Of a DNA stretch of 64,000 nt, positions 8,429-17,375 are shown one piece after another (the stretch's first letter is position 1; each line of letters starts with the position of its first letter). Source of the DNA: Agriterribacter sp964391065 (GTDB taxonomy: Bacteria; Bacteroidota; Bacteroidia; Chitinophagales; Chitinophagaceae); the NCBI GenBank assembly GCA_964391065.1, contig CAYMKT010000001.1:13559-77558 (forward strand). The letters run 5' to 3'. The position numbers were made by a program, and so were the translations under genes. Below the pieces are notes generated by a model. It saw only the letters and a list, made by a program, of their open reading frames with translations, searched no databases and was not told where the DNA came from.

Positions 8429-9055
8429 ATGAAGAGGAAAACGTGGGTATACCTTGGTTTTTTTGTCCTGCTTTTTGCAGCGTTTTATGCTTTTTTATAT
8501 GCCACGATAGATTTATCAAGATCGAGGTTGCCGGTTTTAAGCATTGTTAAACCTTTTACATTCGAAAGGCAGGATGGGAAATATATCAGCCAAAAGGATG
8601 TATCCGGCAAAGTGTATGCGGTAGAATTCTTTTTTACGACCTGCGAGGGTATTTGTCCTAAGATGAACCGGAACATGAAAACCGTATACGACCAGTTTAA
8701 AAACGAAGATGATTTTCTGGTCCTTTCGCATACTGTTGACCCCGCTGTTGATAATGTGGCCAGGTTAAAAACATATGCTGACTCTCTGCATGTTGATGTT
8801 ACCCGTTGGTGGTTTTTAACAGGGAGCAAGAATAATTTGTACAAAACAGCCAGGGAGAGCTATATTTTGGATGATCCGAAAAACAATGCAACAAATATTA
8901 ACGAGCAGTTCATTCATACGCAGTTTTTCGCATTGGTCGACAGGGATGGGCAGGTAAGAGGAATATACGACGGCTTAAAAAAGGATGAAATTGAAAAGCT
9001 GGTTACAGATGTAAAGGATCTGTTAAAAGAAAAAATACAGCAACCGGCATCATAA
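8429..9055 (+). CDS. SCO1/SenC-family copper chaperone
   Basis: Membrane-anchored thioredoxin-like protein that delivers copper to the CuA site of cytochrome oxidase or acts as a thiol reductase. A single N-terminal membrane segment (about 7-26) is followed by the copper-binding CEGIC motif (Cys72, Cys76) and the conserved distal His (H163, FIHTQ). Length fits the family. It is followed 38 bp later by a Fur-family regulator and faces a MerC-like gene, which makes a small metal-handling cluster. Confidence 0.9.
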   Translation: MKRKTWVYLGFFVLLFAAFYAFLYATIDLSRSRLPVLSIVKPFTFERQDGKYISQKDVSGKVYAVEFFFTTCEGICPKMNRNMKTVYDQFKNEDDFLVLSHTVDPAVDNVARLKTYADSLHVDVTRWWFLTGSKNNLYKTARESYILDDPKNNATNINEQFIHTQFFALVDRDGQVRGIYDGLKKDEIEKLVTDVKDLLKEKIQQPAS

Positions 9056-9093
9056 GTGAATGGTAATGGGTATTAAAACTTGATCTTAAATTA

Positions 9094-9519
9094 ATGACAA
9101 TTATGGAACCGCAAATATTGAACTTGTTGAGGAAGAGCCAGTTGAGTATAACGGATAGCAGGCGAAATATACTTGAACTGTTTTTACAAAGTGAAAGTGC
9201 CCTGGCTCACCATGATATAGAATCAGGCACAAAGGAGAAATATGATAGGGTAACGGTTTACCGTACCCTGCAAACATTTATGGAGAAAGGAATTATTCAC
9301 ACCATTCCAACTCCCGATAATTCTATAAAATACGCATTGTGTAAAGATAACTGCGAACAGAATCACCATCACGACGATCATGTTCATTTTATGTGTACCC
9401 GCTGTGGCATTACTACCTGTCTTCAGGAGGTGCATATTCCGGAAATTAAATTACCACGCGGCTACAAAACCCGCCAAACGGAAGTGGTGGTAAGTGGCGT
9501 ATGTAAGGAATGCAGCTAA
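9094..9519 (+). CDS. Fur-family transcriptional repressor (Zur-like)
   Basis: Winged-helix metalloregulator. The DNA-binding part contains the typical VTVYRTLQTF recognition helix (about residues 50-60). The dimer domain has a His/Asp-rich metal cluster (NHHHDDHVHF) and two structural zinc CxxC motifs (CTRC and CKEC). An in-frame ATG four codons in (9103, MEPQIL) is an alternative start. The neighbours (SCO, MerC-like) suggest control of copper, zinc or related metals; whether it senses Fe, Zn or Mn cannot be decided from sequence. ruvB follows 16 bp later, so the two may be co-transcribed. Confidence 0.85.
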   Translation: MTIMEPQILNLLRKSQLSITDSRRNILELFLQSESALAHHDIESGTKEKYDRVTVYRTLQTFMEKGIIHTIPTPDNSIKYALCKDNCEQNHHHDDHVHFMCTRCGITTCLQEVHIPEIKLPRGYKTRQTEVVVSGVCKECS

Positions 9520-9535
9520 AATCTGAAACGCAAAT

Positions 9536-10558
9536 ATGCAAAACCCTAATTTAAATACGGATAAAACAACGCTGAGCCCGGTTGAAAAAGAATTTGAAAA
9601 TAATATTCGTCCAAATGAAATCGCTGAATTCAGCGGGCAGCATAAAGTCATAGAAAACATAAAAATTTTCATCAAAGCTGCGCGAATAAGAAAAGAAGCC
9701 CTGGATCATATTCTTTTTCATGGTCCGCCCGGTTTGGGTAAAACTACTTTGAGCCGGATAGTAGCTAACGAACTGGGAGTGCAGATTAAAGAAACTTCAG
9801 GACCGGTAATTGAAAAGCCGGCTGATCTGGCCGGCCTGCTTACCAACCTTCAACCTAATGATGTATTATTTATTGATGAAATTCACCGTCTGAGTACTGT
9901 TGTTGAAGAATACCTTTATTCAGCAATGGAAGACTACCGCATTGACATTATGATAGATACCGGGCCCAATGCCCGCAGTATTCAAATTAATCTCAACCCT
10001 TTTACTTTGATTGGGGCCACAACACGAAGCGGACTGCTTACCGCCCCTTTACTTTCACGGTTCGCTATAAAATCAAGACTTGAATATTACGATGCCGTTA
10101 CCTTGAAGAAGATCATTTTACGATCAGCCAGAATTTTACAGGTAGAAATAGCTGATGAAGCAGCAACAGAAATTGCGGGAAGGAGCCGTGGTACGCCGCG
10201 GATAGCCAATGGATTATTGAGGCGGGTGCGCGACTTCGCGCAGGTGTTAAATGAGGGAACCATCGATACGGGAATTACCCTGCACGCGTTAAAGGCGTTG
10301 AATGTGGATGAGCATGGTCTCGACGATATGGACAACAGAATTCTAACTACCATTATTGAGAAGTTTAAAGGTGGGCCGGTAGGCATCACCACTATCGCCA
10401 CAGCAGTTGGCGAAGAACAAGGTACATTGGAAGAAGTGTATGAGCCTTTTTTAATCCAGGAAGGTTTTATCATGCGTACTGCCAGGGGTAGGGAAGCCAC
10501 TCCTAAGGCATACGAGCACCTCGGTAAAAATTTTTCGGGCAAAAACCTCTTATTTTAA
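9536..10558 (+). CDS. ruvB: Holliday junction DNA helicase RuvB
   Basis: AAA+ motor of the RuvABC complex, which drives branch migration at Holliday junctions. Walker A is GPPGLGKT (63-70), Walker B is DEIH (113-116), sensor 1 lies in GATTR, and the C-terminal winged-helix domain carries RTARGREAT. Length (340 aa) is normal. It starts 16 bp after the Fur-family gene. ruvA and ruvC are not in the window. Confidence 0.97.
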   Translation: MQNPNLNTDKTTLSPVEKEFENNIRPNEIAEFSGQHKVIENIKIFIKAARIRKEALDHILFHGPPGLGKTTLSRIVANELGVQIKETSGPVIEKPADLAGLLTNLQPNDVLFIDEIHRLSTVVEEYLYSAMEDYRIDIMIDTGPNARSIQINLNPFTLIGATTRSGLLTAPLLSRFAIKSRLEYYDAVTLKKIILRSARILQVEIADEAATEIAGRSRGTPRIANGLLRRVRDFAQVLNEGTIDTGITLHALKALNVDEHGLDDMDNRILTTIIEKFKGGPVGITTIATAVGEEQGTLEEVYEPFLIQEGFIMRTARGREATPKAYEHLGKNFSGKNLLF

Positions 10559-10750
10559 TACACTCCGCTAATTGCAACCACTTAGGGCAATTGTAACGTC
10601 TAAGTTATCTTCTTGTCTTTTGTTTTTTACCGGTAATAAAATCATAACATGTTGCGTTACTATAAGTGGTATGAGATTTGCGAAGGGAAGGATACCCCTG
10701 GGAAAGTCTGCTAAAAGAATTGATATATCTGTACCATTTTAAGGAATGCT

Positions 10751-11188
10751 ATGAACAATAAAGGCTTAGTTGATTTCAATGATGAAACCGGGGGTAGGGC
10801 TGTCCGTAAGGAAGTAGTAGCGCCCGTTGTAATGGTGGTGGAAAATGATTCGGACACGATGGTTTTGTTTTGCGAACTGCTGCGAAGTATGGGCCGGTCG
10901 GTATTAGAGGCGTCAAACGGTAAGGAAGCGCTGGAAATACTCGGGAAAACCCTTCCTGAGATGATTTTTATGGATATCCACATGCCCGTTATGGATGGCT
11001 TTGATACTACCCGGTATATCAGGCAGATGCCCGACCCTTACCGCTCTATTCCCATTATTGCGCTTGTGGCCGACGCGATAAAAGACGATTATGAAAAGTG
11101 CCGCGAGGCTGGGATGAATGATTATATCTCAAAGCCTTTTCGCCTCGCTGAAATTCAGGAAAAATTACAGGTCCCGCCAGCAGCATAA
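10751..11188 (+). CDS. single-domain response regulator (CheY-like)
   Basis: A lone receiver domain (about residues 25-140) with the phosphoacceptor Asp in FMDIHMP, the acidic pocket (VENDSD) and the conserved Lys in SKPF. The usual Thr/Ser switch residue after the fourth strand appears replaced (IALVAD, where IALTA is typical). There is no output domain and no histidine kinase nearby, so it probably passes phosphate to another protein or acts by protein contact. A Shine-Dalgarno-like AAGGA precedes the ATG. Confidence 0.85.
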   Translation: MNNKGLVDFNDETGGRAVRKEVVAPVVMVVENDSDTMVLFCELLRSMGRSVLEASNGKEALEILGKTLPEMIFMDIHMPVMDGFDTTRYIRQMPDPYRSIPIIALVADAIKDDYEKCREAGMNDYISKPFRLAEIQEKLQVPPAA

Positions 11189-11252
11189 TTTTTTTGATTT
11201 GCAACCTTTTTTTGCAGCGATCGTCATAAGTATTAATACTTTTGATGTTAGA

Positions 11253-11546
11253 ATGACTGCAACACAAAAACAGCCTCCTTTATTGATTTGCATTGCGATG
11301 GATGCAGTTGGTTATGCAAGCTATGCACTGCCGTTTCTGGGCGAATTCAGTGATGTGATCTGGGCGCCGGTATCGGGTTTAATCTTTTATAAACTGTTTG
11401 GCGGATGGAAGGGTGCTATAGGTAGTGTTATTAACTTCATTGAAGAACTGGCGCCGGGCTTGGATTTTATTCCTAGTTTTACCGTTATGTGGCTTCTGAA
11501 ACATATTATCAATCGAGATAAGATTAAGCCAATCCAACCCATATAA
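11253..11546 (+). CDS. small membrane protein, hypothetical
   Basis: About 97 residues with two to three hydrophobic segments (LICIAMDAVGYASYALPFL, VIWAPVSGLIFYKLF, a C-terminal amphipathic helix). The frame is open 45 codons upstream, but that part overlaps the response regulator and is not membrane-like, so the ATG at 11253 is chosen. Similar small proteins of unknown function are common in Bacteroidota. A terminator hairpin follows the stop directly. Confidence 0.6.
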   Translation: MTATQKQPPLLICIAMDAVGYASYALPFLGEFSDVIWAPVSGLIFYKLFGGWKGAIGSVINFIEELAPGLDFIPSFTVMWLLKHIINRDKIKPIQPI

Positions 11547-11553
11547 AGCTGCG

Positions 11554-11584
11554 GCGCTTCAATTTGTTGGAGCGCTATTTTTTT
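11554..11584 (+). terminator. rho-independent terminator
   Basis: GCGCTTCAA (11554-11562) pairs with TTGGAGCGC (11567-11575), one G-U pair, loop TTTG, followed by TATTTTTTT. It ends the small membrane protein transcript; the convergent PAP2-like gene stops at its T run. Confidence 0.7.
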
Positions 11585-12245
11585 AATTTAAAAACCATGC
11601 CGCAAGCCACTGACTGGCAAAGCCGGCAGTTAGCCCCATAACCATATCTGTCATGCGGTGATCGGAAGTAATCAGCCGCGAAGTGCAGGTTAATCCTGCA
11701 ACAAAGACTGCAATCGCCAGCGGTATACTCACAAAGCCGGAAGAAGTATAAAGTATTACAGTAAACAAGCCTACTAACCCTCCTGCACCAGTGGCATGCA
11801 TGCTTATTTTAAAATAGATGTTGGCAACGAAATCAATAATAACCGACAAAAAGATTCCCAGGCTAAGCTGCGCCATAATTGCAGGTATCCCTGGTTTGTT
11901 TCTGAATACATAGAAAGTCCAGAAAAAGAAGATCATGGTTATGGCATAAAGTACAATCCTTTCTTTTTGCGTTTTGAGATAAATCGATTGAACAAACCCC
12001 AGCGCTTTACACAGGAAAACCGCAATCAACGGGAAGAAAATACTGTTGATGATGTAGATGTATAACGTTTGTGTTTTAGCTCCTTTGCTTAGCCCAATGA
12101 AATAATCGGGGTCGATATAAATGACGTAAACAGCCATGTACAACCCAAGCAGCAGGGGGTGAAATATCCATGAAAAAAAAATGGCTAATGTTTTGATTAC
12201 CGGCGATGATACCCCGGTACTACCTGCTGGCGTGACACTGTTCAT
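11583..12245 (-). CDS. PAP2-like integral membrane protein
   Basis: About six membrane helices. The segment MHATG, then SRLITSDHR near the C-terminus, resembles motifs 2 and 3 of the PAP2 phosphatase family (SGH and SR-x5-H), though motif 1 (K-x6-RP) is not obvious, so catalytic activity is uncertain. The start codon overlaps the rpoN stop by 4 bp (ATGA), so it is translated after rpoN. A role in envelope lipid turnover is possible but unproven. Confidence 0.6.
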   Translation of the reverse strand: MNSVTPAGSTGVSSPVIKTLAIFFSWIFHPLLLGLYMAVYVIYIDPDYFIGLSKGAKTQTLYIYIINSIFFPLIAVFLCKALGFVQSIYLKTQKERIVLYAITMIFFFWTFYVFRNKPGIPAIMAQLSLGIFLSVIIDFVANIYFKISMHATGAGGLVGLFTVILYTSSGFVSIPLAIAVFVAGLTCTSRLITSDHRMTDMVMGLTAGFASQWLAAWFLN

Positions 12246-13723
12246 AATTGTTTTCTTAACCGGGCTACCGGAATATTTAACTGCTCCCGGTATTTAGCTA
12301 CCGTTCTTCTGGCAATATTATATCCTTTCTGCTGCAGCAGTTCAGTGAGTCTTTCATCACTGAGCGGCTTCTTCTTACTTTCGCCCTCTACCATATCACT
12401 GAGTATTTTCTTTACTTCGCGGGTAGATACTTCCTCCCCACTATCGGTGCTTAAAGATTCGCTGAAGAAAAACTTAAGCCGGAAAGTCCCGAATTCTGTT
12501 TGCACAAATTTACTGTTGGCTACGCGGCTAACGGTCGAAATATCGAGTCCGGTGCGTTCTGCAATATCTTTCAATATCATTGGGCGTAAAACGGTTTCGT
12601 CGCCCGTAAGAAAAAAATCGTACTGGTAATCCATGATAGCCTGCATGGTGGTAAACAAGGTATTTTGCCTCTGTTTGATCGCATCTATAAACCACTTGGC
12701 AGCATCGATTTTTTGTTTTATAAAAAGCACTGCTTCTTTTTGACGCTTATCTTTTTTGCTGCCCCGGTCATATTCTTTCAGCATGTCCCTGTAGCCTTCG
12801 CTGATACGCAGGTCGGGGGCATTTTTTGAGTTAAGCGTGAGCTCGAGGATGTTATTATTGTTGTGAATGAAGAAATCCGGGATGACAAAGCTTTCGGCGG
12901 TGTTATTTCCCCCGATGTTACCACCCGGTTTAGGGTTAAGCCTGATAATCTGATTGATAGCTGCTTTCAAATCGTCATCGGTGAGATTTAATCCTCTTTG
13001 TATTTTTTCGTAGTGCTTTTTGGTAAACTCATCAAAGTAGCCCGAAAGAATTTTTATCGTAACATCCACCTCGTGTCCCTCGGCCCTTTTACGTTCCAAC
13101 TGTAACAGCAAGCACTCCTTTAGGTCTCTTGCACATATACCAGGCGGATCAAATTTTTGAATACGTTTAATTAATGAATCAATTTCCTCCTCTGTGGCCG
13201 AAATATTTTGGCGAAAGGCTAAATCATCAGCTATCGATCCCAGGTCGCGCCTAAGGTATCCGTCATCATCAATACTCCCTACAATCTGTTCTGCAATTTT
13301 TCGCTGTGTTTCATCCAGGTGAAGCATGCGTAATTGCTCCTGCAGCGATTCATGAAATGTTTTTTCGATTCTAAACGGAAGGGTTTGTTTGTCATCTATT
13401 TCCGGGTAATTCTCGTCCTTCAATCTGTAATCAGCCACGTCATCATCTTCCCCAACATATTCGCTTATGTCCAGGTTGTCATATTCCTCTTCGCTTCCTT
13501 CCGACTCAAAATCATCATCATTGCTTTCAAATTCATCTACAGGATCGGCATCGTTTTGTTCCTGTTCATCCTCCGTTGTTTCAAGTGCGGGATTCTCCTC
13601 CATCTCTTCCTTTATCCTTTCTTCGAGATTGGCGGTAGGAACCTGCAACAACTTCATCAACTGAATTTGCTGCGGTGATAGTTTTTGTAATAATTTTTGT
13701 TGTAAACTCTGACTTAGGGCCAT
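12242..13723 (-). CDS. rpoN: RNA polymerase sigma-54 factor RpoN
   Basis: Alternative sigma factor that needs AAA+ activators. It shows the Gln/Leu-rich region I that contacts activators (residues 1-50), an acidic region II (about 50-110, runs of Asp/Glu), the core-binding domain, and the C-terminal RpoN box ARRTVAKYRE that reads the -24 element. The frame continues upstream to 13789, but the ATG at 13723 (MALSQSLQQ) gives the standard N-terminus. Coupled to the downstream PAP2-like gene. No sigma-54 activator with a AAA+ domain is visible in the window. Confidence 0.95.
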   Translation of the reverse strand: MALSQSLQQKLLQKLSPQQIQLMKLLQVPTANLEERIKEEMEENPALETTEDEQEQNDADPVDEFESNDDDFESEGSEEEYDNLDISEYVGEDDDVADYRLKDENYPEIDDKQTLPFRIEKTFHESLQEQLRMLHLDETQRKIAEQIVGSIDDDGYLRRDLGSIADDLAFRQNISATEEEIDSLIKRIQKFDPPGICARDLKECLLLQLERKRAEGHEVDVTIKILSGYFDEFTKKHYEKIQRGLNLTDDDLKAAINQIIRLNPKPGGNIGGNNTAESFVIPDFFIHNNNNILELTLNSKNAPDLRISEGYRDMLKEYDRGSKKDKRQKEAVLFIKQKIDAAKWFIDAIKQRQNTLFTTMQAIMDYQYDFFLTGDETVLRPMILKDIAERTGLDISTVSRVANSKFVQTEFGTFRLKFFFSESLSTDSGEEVSTREVKKILSDMVEGESKKKPLSDERLTELLQQKGYNIARRTVAKYREQLNIPVARLRKQL

Positions 13724-14149
13724 ATTAAAATGTAAATTACCGGGGCTTCCCGTAGCGATTTTTAAATAAAAAAGGCGGCGTCTCCACAAAAATCAGGCCG
13801 TAAATTTACGGACAAAAGGTATTAACATCAGCCTCTATTGTGATCTTTTATTGGGATGTTAACAATTATTTCCCTCCAGGTGGCTGTGATGCGTCTGGTT
13901 AAACCGTCCAACCGGTCGACCGGCCTACATAAAAAGACTACGTTTGAGTTGCGGTGTCGTTTTTTAGTTCGAACCGGTACTAAATTTCATTTTCCTCCGT
14001 TTAGCTTTCAGGCAGGCTTTTGCAATGCTGTGAGAATTAAACGAGCAGTAGTTTATGGCGTTGTTTTACAGACCAACACTTTTGAATGACAGGTTAATTA
14101 TTGTGTGGTAAATGTGATGTTGTTTTTAGCATTGATGCAATCTAATTCT
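13724..14149. other. divergent intergenic region, no gene seen
   Basis: 426 bases between rpoN and the REC-HPt gene. It must hold both promoters. An open frame on the + strand at 13856-14089 has no protein-like character. A 12-bp palindrome CCGGTCGACCGG at 13912 is within chance expectation. No RNA gene recognised. Confidence 0.6.
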
Positions 14150-14923
14150 ATGAGCCCGAAGCCCCTTAACGATATATCCATACTGCTGGTAGAAGACAAT
14201 GAAATGAATACGCTCCTGGCTTCAGTCATTCTACAGAGAACCGGCGCAAAAGTTACGGAAGCAGATAATGGGATGACCGCGATACAATTGCTCAGTCACC
14301 GCTATTTTGACCTCGTTTTGATGGATTTACATTTGCCCCTGATGGACGGATTTGAAACAACGCGGTATATCAGGCGCAATCTTTGTTTGCAGGTTCCGGT
14401 ACTGGCCATGACTGCCAGTTTAACCCATGAACAAGAGGCGAAATGTATGGATGCGGGTATGAACGGATTTATCTCAAAACCTTATACAGCGGAAGCCTTT
14501 CTTTGTGCAATTTCAAAATATATTTCAGGGAAGCATCAAAGTGCTGAAAAAAGAACAAAACCGGATGTGTTGTCCAATTATCCTCTTTATGACCTGACGT
14601 TGCTTGAAAACGCAAGTAACGGAAGCCGGAGCGTATTGCAGCAGATGGTACTTGTTTTTGTCGACAAGGTAACATTGGCGGTAAGCGAACTCAAAGCCGC
14701 TTATCAAACCGGCAATTTTCCCAGGATGTACGACATAGCACATCATATTAAACCCACCATCGATAGCTTGAATATTGTATCAATCAACGAAATTATTCGG
14801 CAGATAGAATGTTATGCAGAAAAAAGAGAACAAGATTCAACACTCAAAGACATGATTGAGAACCTGGATGATAGTGTATCAAAAGTTGTTCAGCAACTCA
14901 GACTAAATATACTTTTACATTAA
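14150..14923 (+). CDS. response regulator with C-terminal HPt domain
   Basis: Receiver domain (about residues 8-130: acidic VEDNEMN, phospho-Asp in LMDLHLPLMDG, Thr switch MTAS, Lys in SKPY) joined to a histidine-phosphotransfer domain with AHHIKP as the phospho-His site. The pair makes an intramolecular Asp-His relay module, usually the tail end of hybrid kinases, but here free-standing with no kinase adjacent. The frame is open to 14105; the ATG at 14150 (MSPKPLND) is chosen as it precedes the first receiver strand. Confidence 0.85.
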   Translation: MSPKPLNDISILLVEDNEMNTLLASVILQRTGAKVTEADNGMTAIQLLSHRYFDLVLMDLHLPLMDGFETTRYIRRNLCLQVPVLAMTASLTHEQEAKCMDAGMNGFISKPYTAEAFLCAISKYISGKHQSAEKRTKPDVLSNYPLYDLTLLENASNGSRSVLQQMVLVFVDKVTLAVSELKAAYQTGNFPRMYDIAHHIKPTIDSLNIVSINEIIRQIECYAEKREQDSTLKDMIENLDDSVSKVVQQLRLNILLH

Positions 14924-14948
14924 TTGGTTTGCATTTCAAACAACCGGA

Positions 14949-16526
14949 TCATTCTGTGTTGGTTCTTCCGGATACAATTTCCCATAAAGCGTTTTTATCT
15001 GTTCTTTGGAGTTTTTTGAGCGTGCTGATATCACTTTCAACATTATTCACGTCTACAGCGCTGAATCCAAGATACATTTCTTTGCCCGCGAGAATGGAAT
15101 CTGGTAACGATGATAGATTCAGCACGTAACTTGCAGAGCCGGTAGTGCACGGAACAACTTTTACAGGAACCCTGGCAGAGATATCTGTATGCCCGGTGGA
15201 CGGGAAAGCGTATAAGGCAAATTTCCTGAGTCGCTTGTTTTTATCTTTATATTCGGCACTTATCCTCACCTGCTGGTGCACCAAATTGCCTTCACTAACG
15301 ATGCCGGTAATTAAAGGCGCCCCTGGTTTCACACTGTCTATCCAGTACATGGGTGGTATTAATGCCGGGTATTTGTAGTAATGCTGCTTAAGGCTGTCGT
15401 TCCATCCATTTGGATTTTTCAAAAAAGATTTACTGCTAAAATAAACCTGCCCCTGCAGGTTGGGATGCTCGCGGGCATCTCTTATTTGCATAGGAATAAT
15501 ATTCTTATCTCTCCAGCGTGCATTCGTACCCGCCTTATAAATGCCTAAGCCCACATAGCAATGTTTATGGTACGCATTCTTATTCCACCAATCTATCAAT
15601 TCTTCATAAGGTGCAGCGCTATGTCCGTGCTCCCAATATAGCTGGGGCACCACATAGTCAATATATCCTTCCTTCAACCACAATAAAATATCGGCATACA
15701 AATCATCATAATTCGTTTGCCCGGCTTTGGTGTCGCTTCCCAAACTATCCCTGTTCTTATTTCTCCAAACGCCAAATGGGCTGATGCCGAACTTGCAACG
15801 GGGGTTTTCCTGTTTTATAGCAGTACCGAGTTTGATGATAATGGAATCTACATTACTCCTTCTCCAATCTCCTCTATCCATTCCTGAACCATATTTTGCA
15901 TAACTTGGATCATCTGGAAATTCTTTTCCGGCTATGCGGTACGGATAAAAGTAATCGTCAAAATGAACAGCGTCCACATCGTAGCGCTTAACAATATCAC
16001 GGACCACATTCACTACAAATTGCTGCGCCTCTTTATTGCCAGGATCAAAATACCTTTTATTGCCATAGTCGAGGAACCATTCAGGATGTATTTTAGTAAC
16101 ATGAGTAGGTGAAACCGAAGACTTACCTATTTGCATGAGCGCCCTGTACGGATTACACCAGGCATGAAACTCAACTCCTCTTTTATGCGCCTCATCAATC
16201 ATAAACTGCAGGGGATCGTAATAAGGAGAAGGCGGCCTTCCCTGCTCACCGGTAAGCCACTGGCTCCATGGTTCATACGGTGAGGGATAAAATGCATCAG
16301 TAGATGGACGGATCTGGACAATCACTGCATTCAACCCATTCAGAACATGCAGGTCGAGCAATTTGATGTATTCGTCTTTTTGGCTTTCGGTATCATAGTT
16401 GCCTCTTGACGGCCAGTCAATATTGGCAACAGTGGCAATCCATGCCGCGCGAAATTCATACTTAGGTTGGGCAACACTAAAAGCAAAAGGATAAAGGATA
16501 GCCAAAGTGGTAAGCAAAACTTTCAT
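14949..16526 (-). CDS. GHL10-family glycoside hydrolase-like protein
   Basis: Secreted protein: signal peptide (residues 1-19, ending SVAQ) followed by a TIM-barrel of the GHL10 family (formerly DUF187). Typical blocks are EFRAAWIATVANIDWP near the start, then VIVQIRPSTDAFY, GVEFHAWCNPYRA and AVHFDDYFYPY. The last 120 residues look like an Fn3-type beta domain. Relatives act on cell-wall or exopolysaccharide glycans; the substrate is not known here. Full length for the family (about 500 aa). Monocistronic. Confidence 0.88.
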   Translation of the reverse strand: MKVLLTTLAILYPFAFSVAQPKYEFRAAWIATVANIDWPSRGNYDTESQKDEYIKLLDLHVLNGLNAVIVQIRPSTDAFYPSPYEPWSQWLTGEQGRPPSPYYDPLQFMIDEAHKRGVEFHAWCNPYRALMQIGKSSVSPTHVTKIHPEWFLDYGNKRYFDPGNKEAQQFVVNVVRDIVKRYDVDAVHFDDYFYPYRIAGKEFPDDPSYAKYGSGMDRGDWRRSNVDSIIIKLGTAIKQENPRCKFGISPFGVWRNKNRDSLGSDTKAGQTNYDDLYADILLWLKEGYIDYVVPQLYWEHGHSAAPYEELIDWWNKNAYHKHCYVGLGIYKAGTNARWRDKNIIPMQIRDAREHPNLQGQVYFSSKSFLKNPNGWNDSLKQHYYKYPALIPPMYWIDSVKPGAPLITGIVSEGNLVHQQVRISAEYKDKNKRLRKFALYAFPSTGHTDISARVPVKVVPCTTGSASYVLNLSSLPDSILAGKEMYLGFSAVDVNNVESDISTLKKLQRTDKNALWEIVSGRTNTE

Positions 16527-16569
16527 GCTTGAAAAATAATAAAGGAAAAAATAGAATCATGAAGATACA

Positions 16570-17025
16570 TTAATCGCGTGTCCTGATCTTGTCTAATAGC
16601 TGGTTCAATATCTCGGCTTCCTGTTCCGAAAGCGCTCCGAGTAAGGCATCCATTTCCTGGTTTTTTTGATCGAGGCGTTGAAGCAGCGAAAGTCCTTTAT
16701 CGGTAATCGCTACATCCACCAAACGTTTATCGGCGTTGCAGGTTGTTTTATTAACGAGCCCTTTATTGACGAGCCTGTCAACAATACGGCTCGTATCACT
16801 CATCTTATCCAGCATCCTTTCCCTGATCTGCAGGGTGGAAATGGGTTTGGGCAGCGCGCCCTTCAGTATGCGCAGGATATTATATTGCTGCGAAGTAATG
16901 CTTTCTTTATCAAAAAACTTTTTCTGGTATTCCGCTATCCAGTTATAGGTATAAATGATATTGACAGCGGCTTTCTGGTGCTGGTTGCGGAATACGGGTT
17001 GCCGTATATCTTTTTCTAACGACAT
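16570..17025 (-). CDS. MarR-family transcriptional regulator
   Basis: Winged-helix dimeric regulator of 151 residues, with helix-turn-helix at about 58-85 (STLQIRERMLDKMSDTSRIVDRLV) and the MarR wing containing DKRLVDVAIT. MarR proteins usually repress a neighbouring gene in response to small phenolic or oxidising ligands. The upstream neighbour is an aminotransferase read the other way across a 350-bp gap; the target cannot be assigned. Confidence 0.88.
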   Translation of the reverse strand: MSLEKDIRQPVFRNQHQKAAVNIIYTYNWIAEYQKKFFDKESITSQQYNILRILKGALPKPISTLQIRERMLDKMSDTSRIVDRLVNKGLVNKTTCNADKRLVDVAITDKGLSLLQRLDQKNQEMDALLGALSEQEAEILNQLLDKIRTRD

Positions 17026-17375
17026 ATAATGGCTTTATTGCAAAAATATATGGTTTAAATTATCTCGCTGCTATATTAAGAAAGGCAGTTCGATTGCTAA
17101 TGGGTTGCCGGAATGCTATTGCAGGATTGAGTTCAAAACCTGTAACCCGCACCGTACTCAAAAAACAATAACCGGTTCAACAGGTAAAGGAAAAGGTATG
17201 ATACCCAAATATGCTGCCACATTTATTTTGTCAACCTTGCAATATACCAAACATGTCTTATAAAAGAAGTCCAACTGTTTTTTAATGACACCTGACCGGG
17301 AACTGAATCTCGAACCTGCCCAGGTATCTAAATTAATCTTGGCTGCTCCGTCAACAGAGGGTATTTTTGTATAAT
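17026..17375. other. divergent intergenic region, no gene seen
   Basis: 350 bases between the MarR gene and the aminotransferase. It should hold both promoters. A minus-strand open frame from 17457 overlaps the aminotransferase start and is rejected. No RNA gene or clear promoter element recognised. Confidence 0.6.

Noticed and set aside
13912..13923. 12-bp palindrome CCGGTCGACCGG
   Set aside because: Palindromes of this length are expected about fifteen times by chance in 64 kb and no context supports a regulatory role.
13960..13990. T-loop-like sequence suggesting a tRNA
   Set aside because: The string AGTTCGAACC occurs, but no acceptor or anticodon stem pairs around it.
13856..14089. 77-codon ORF between rpoN and the REC-HPt gene
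   Set aside because: No start signal or protein-like pattern, and the region must carry divergent promoters.
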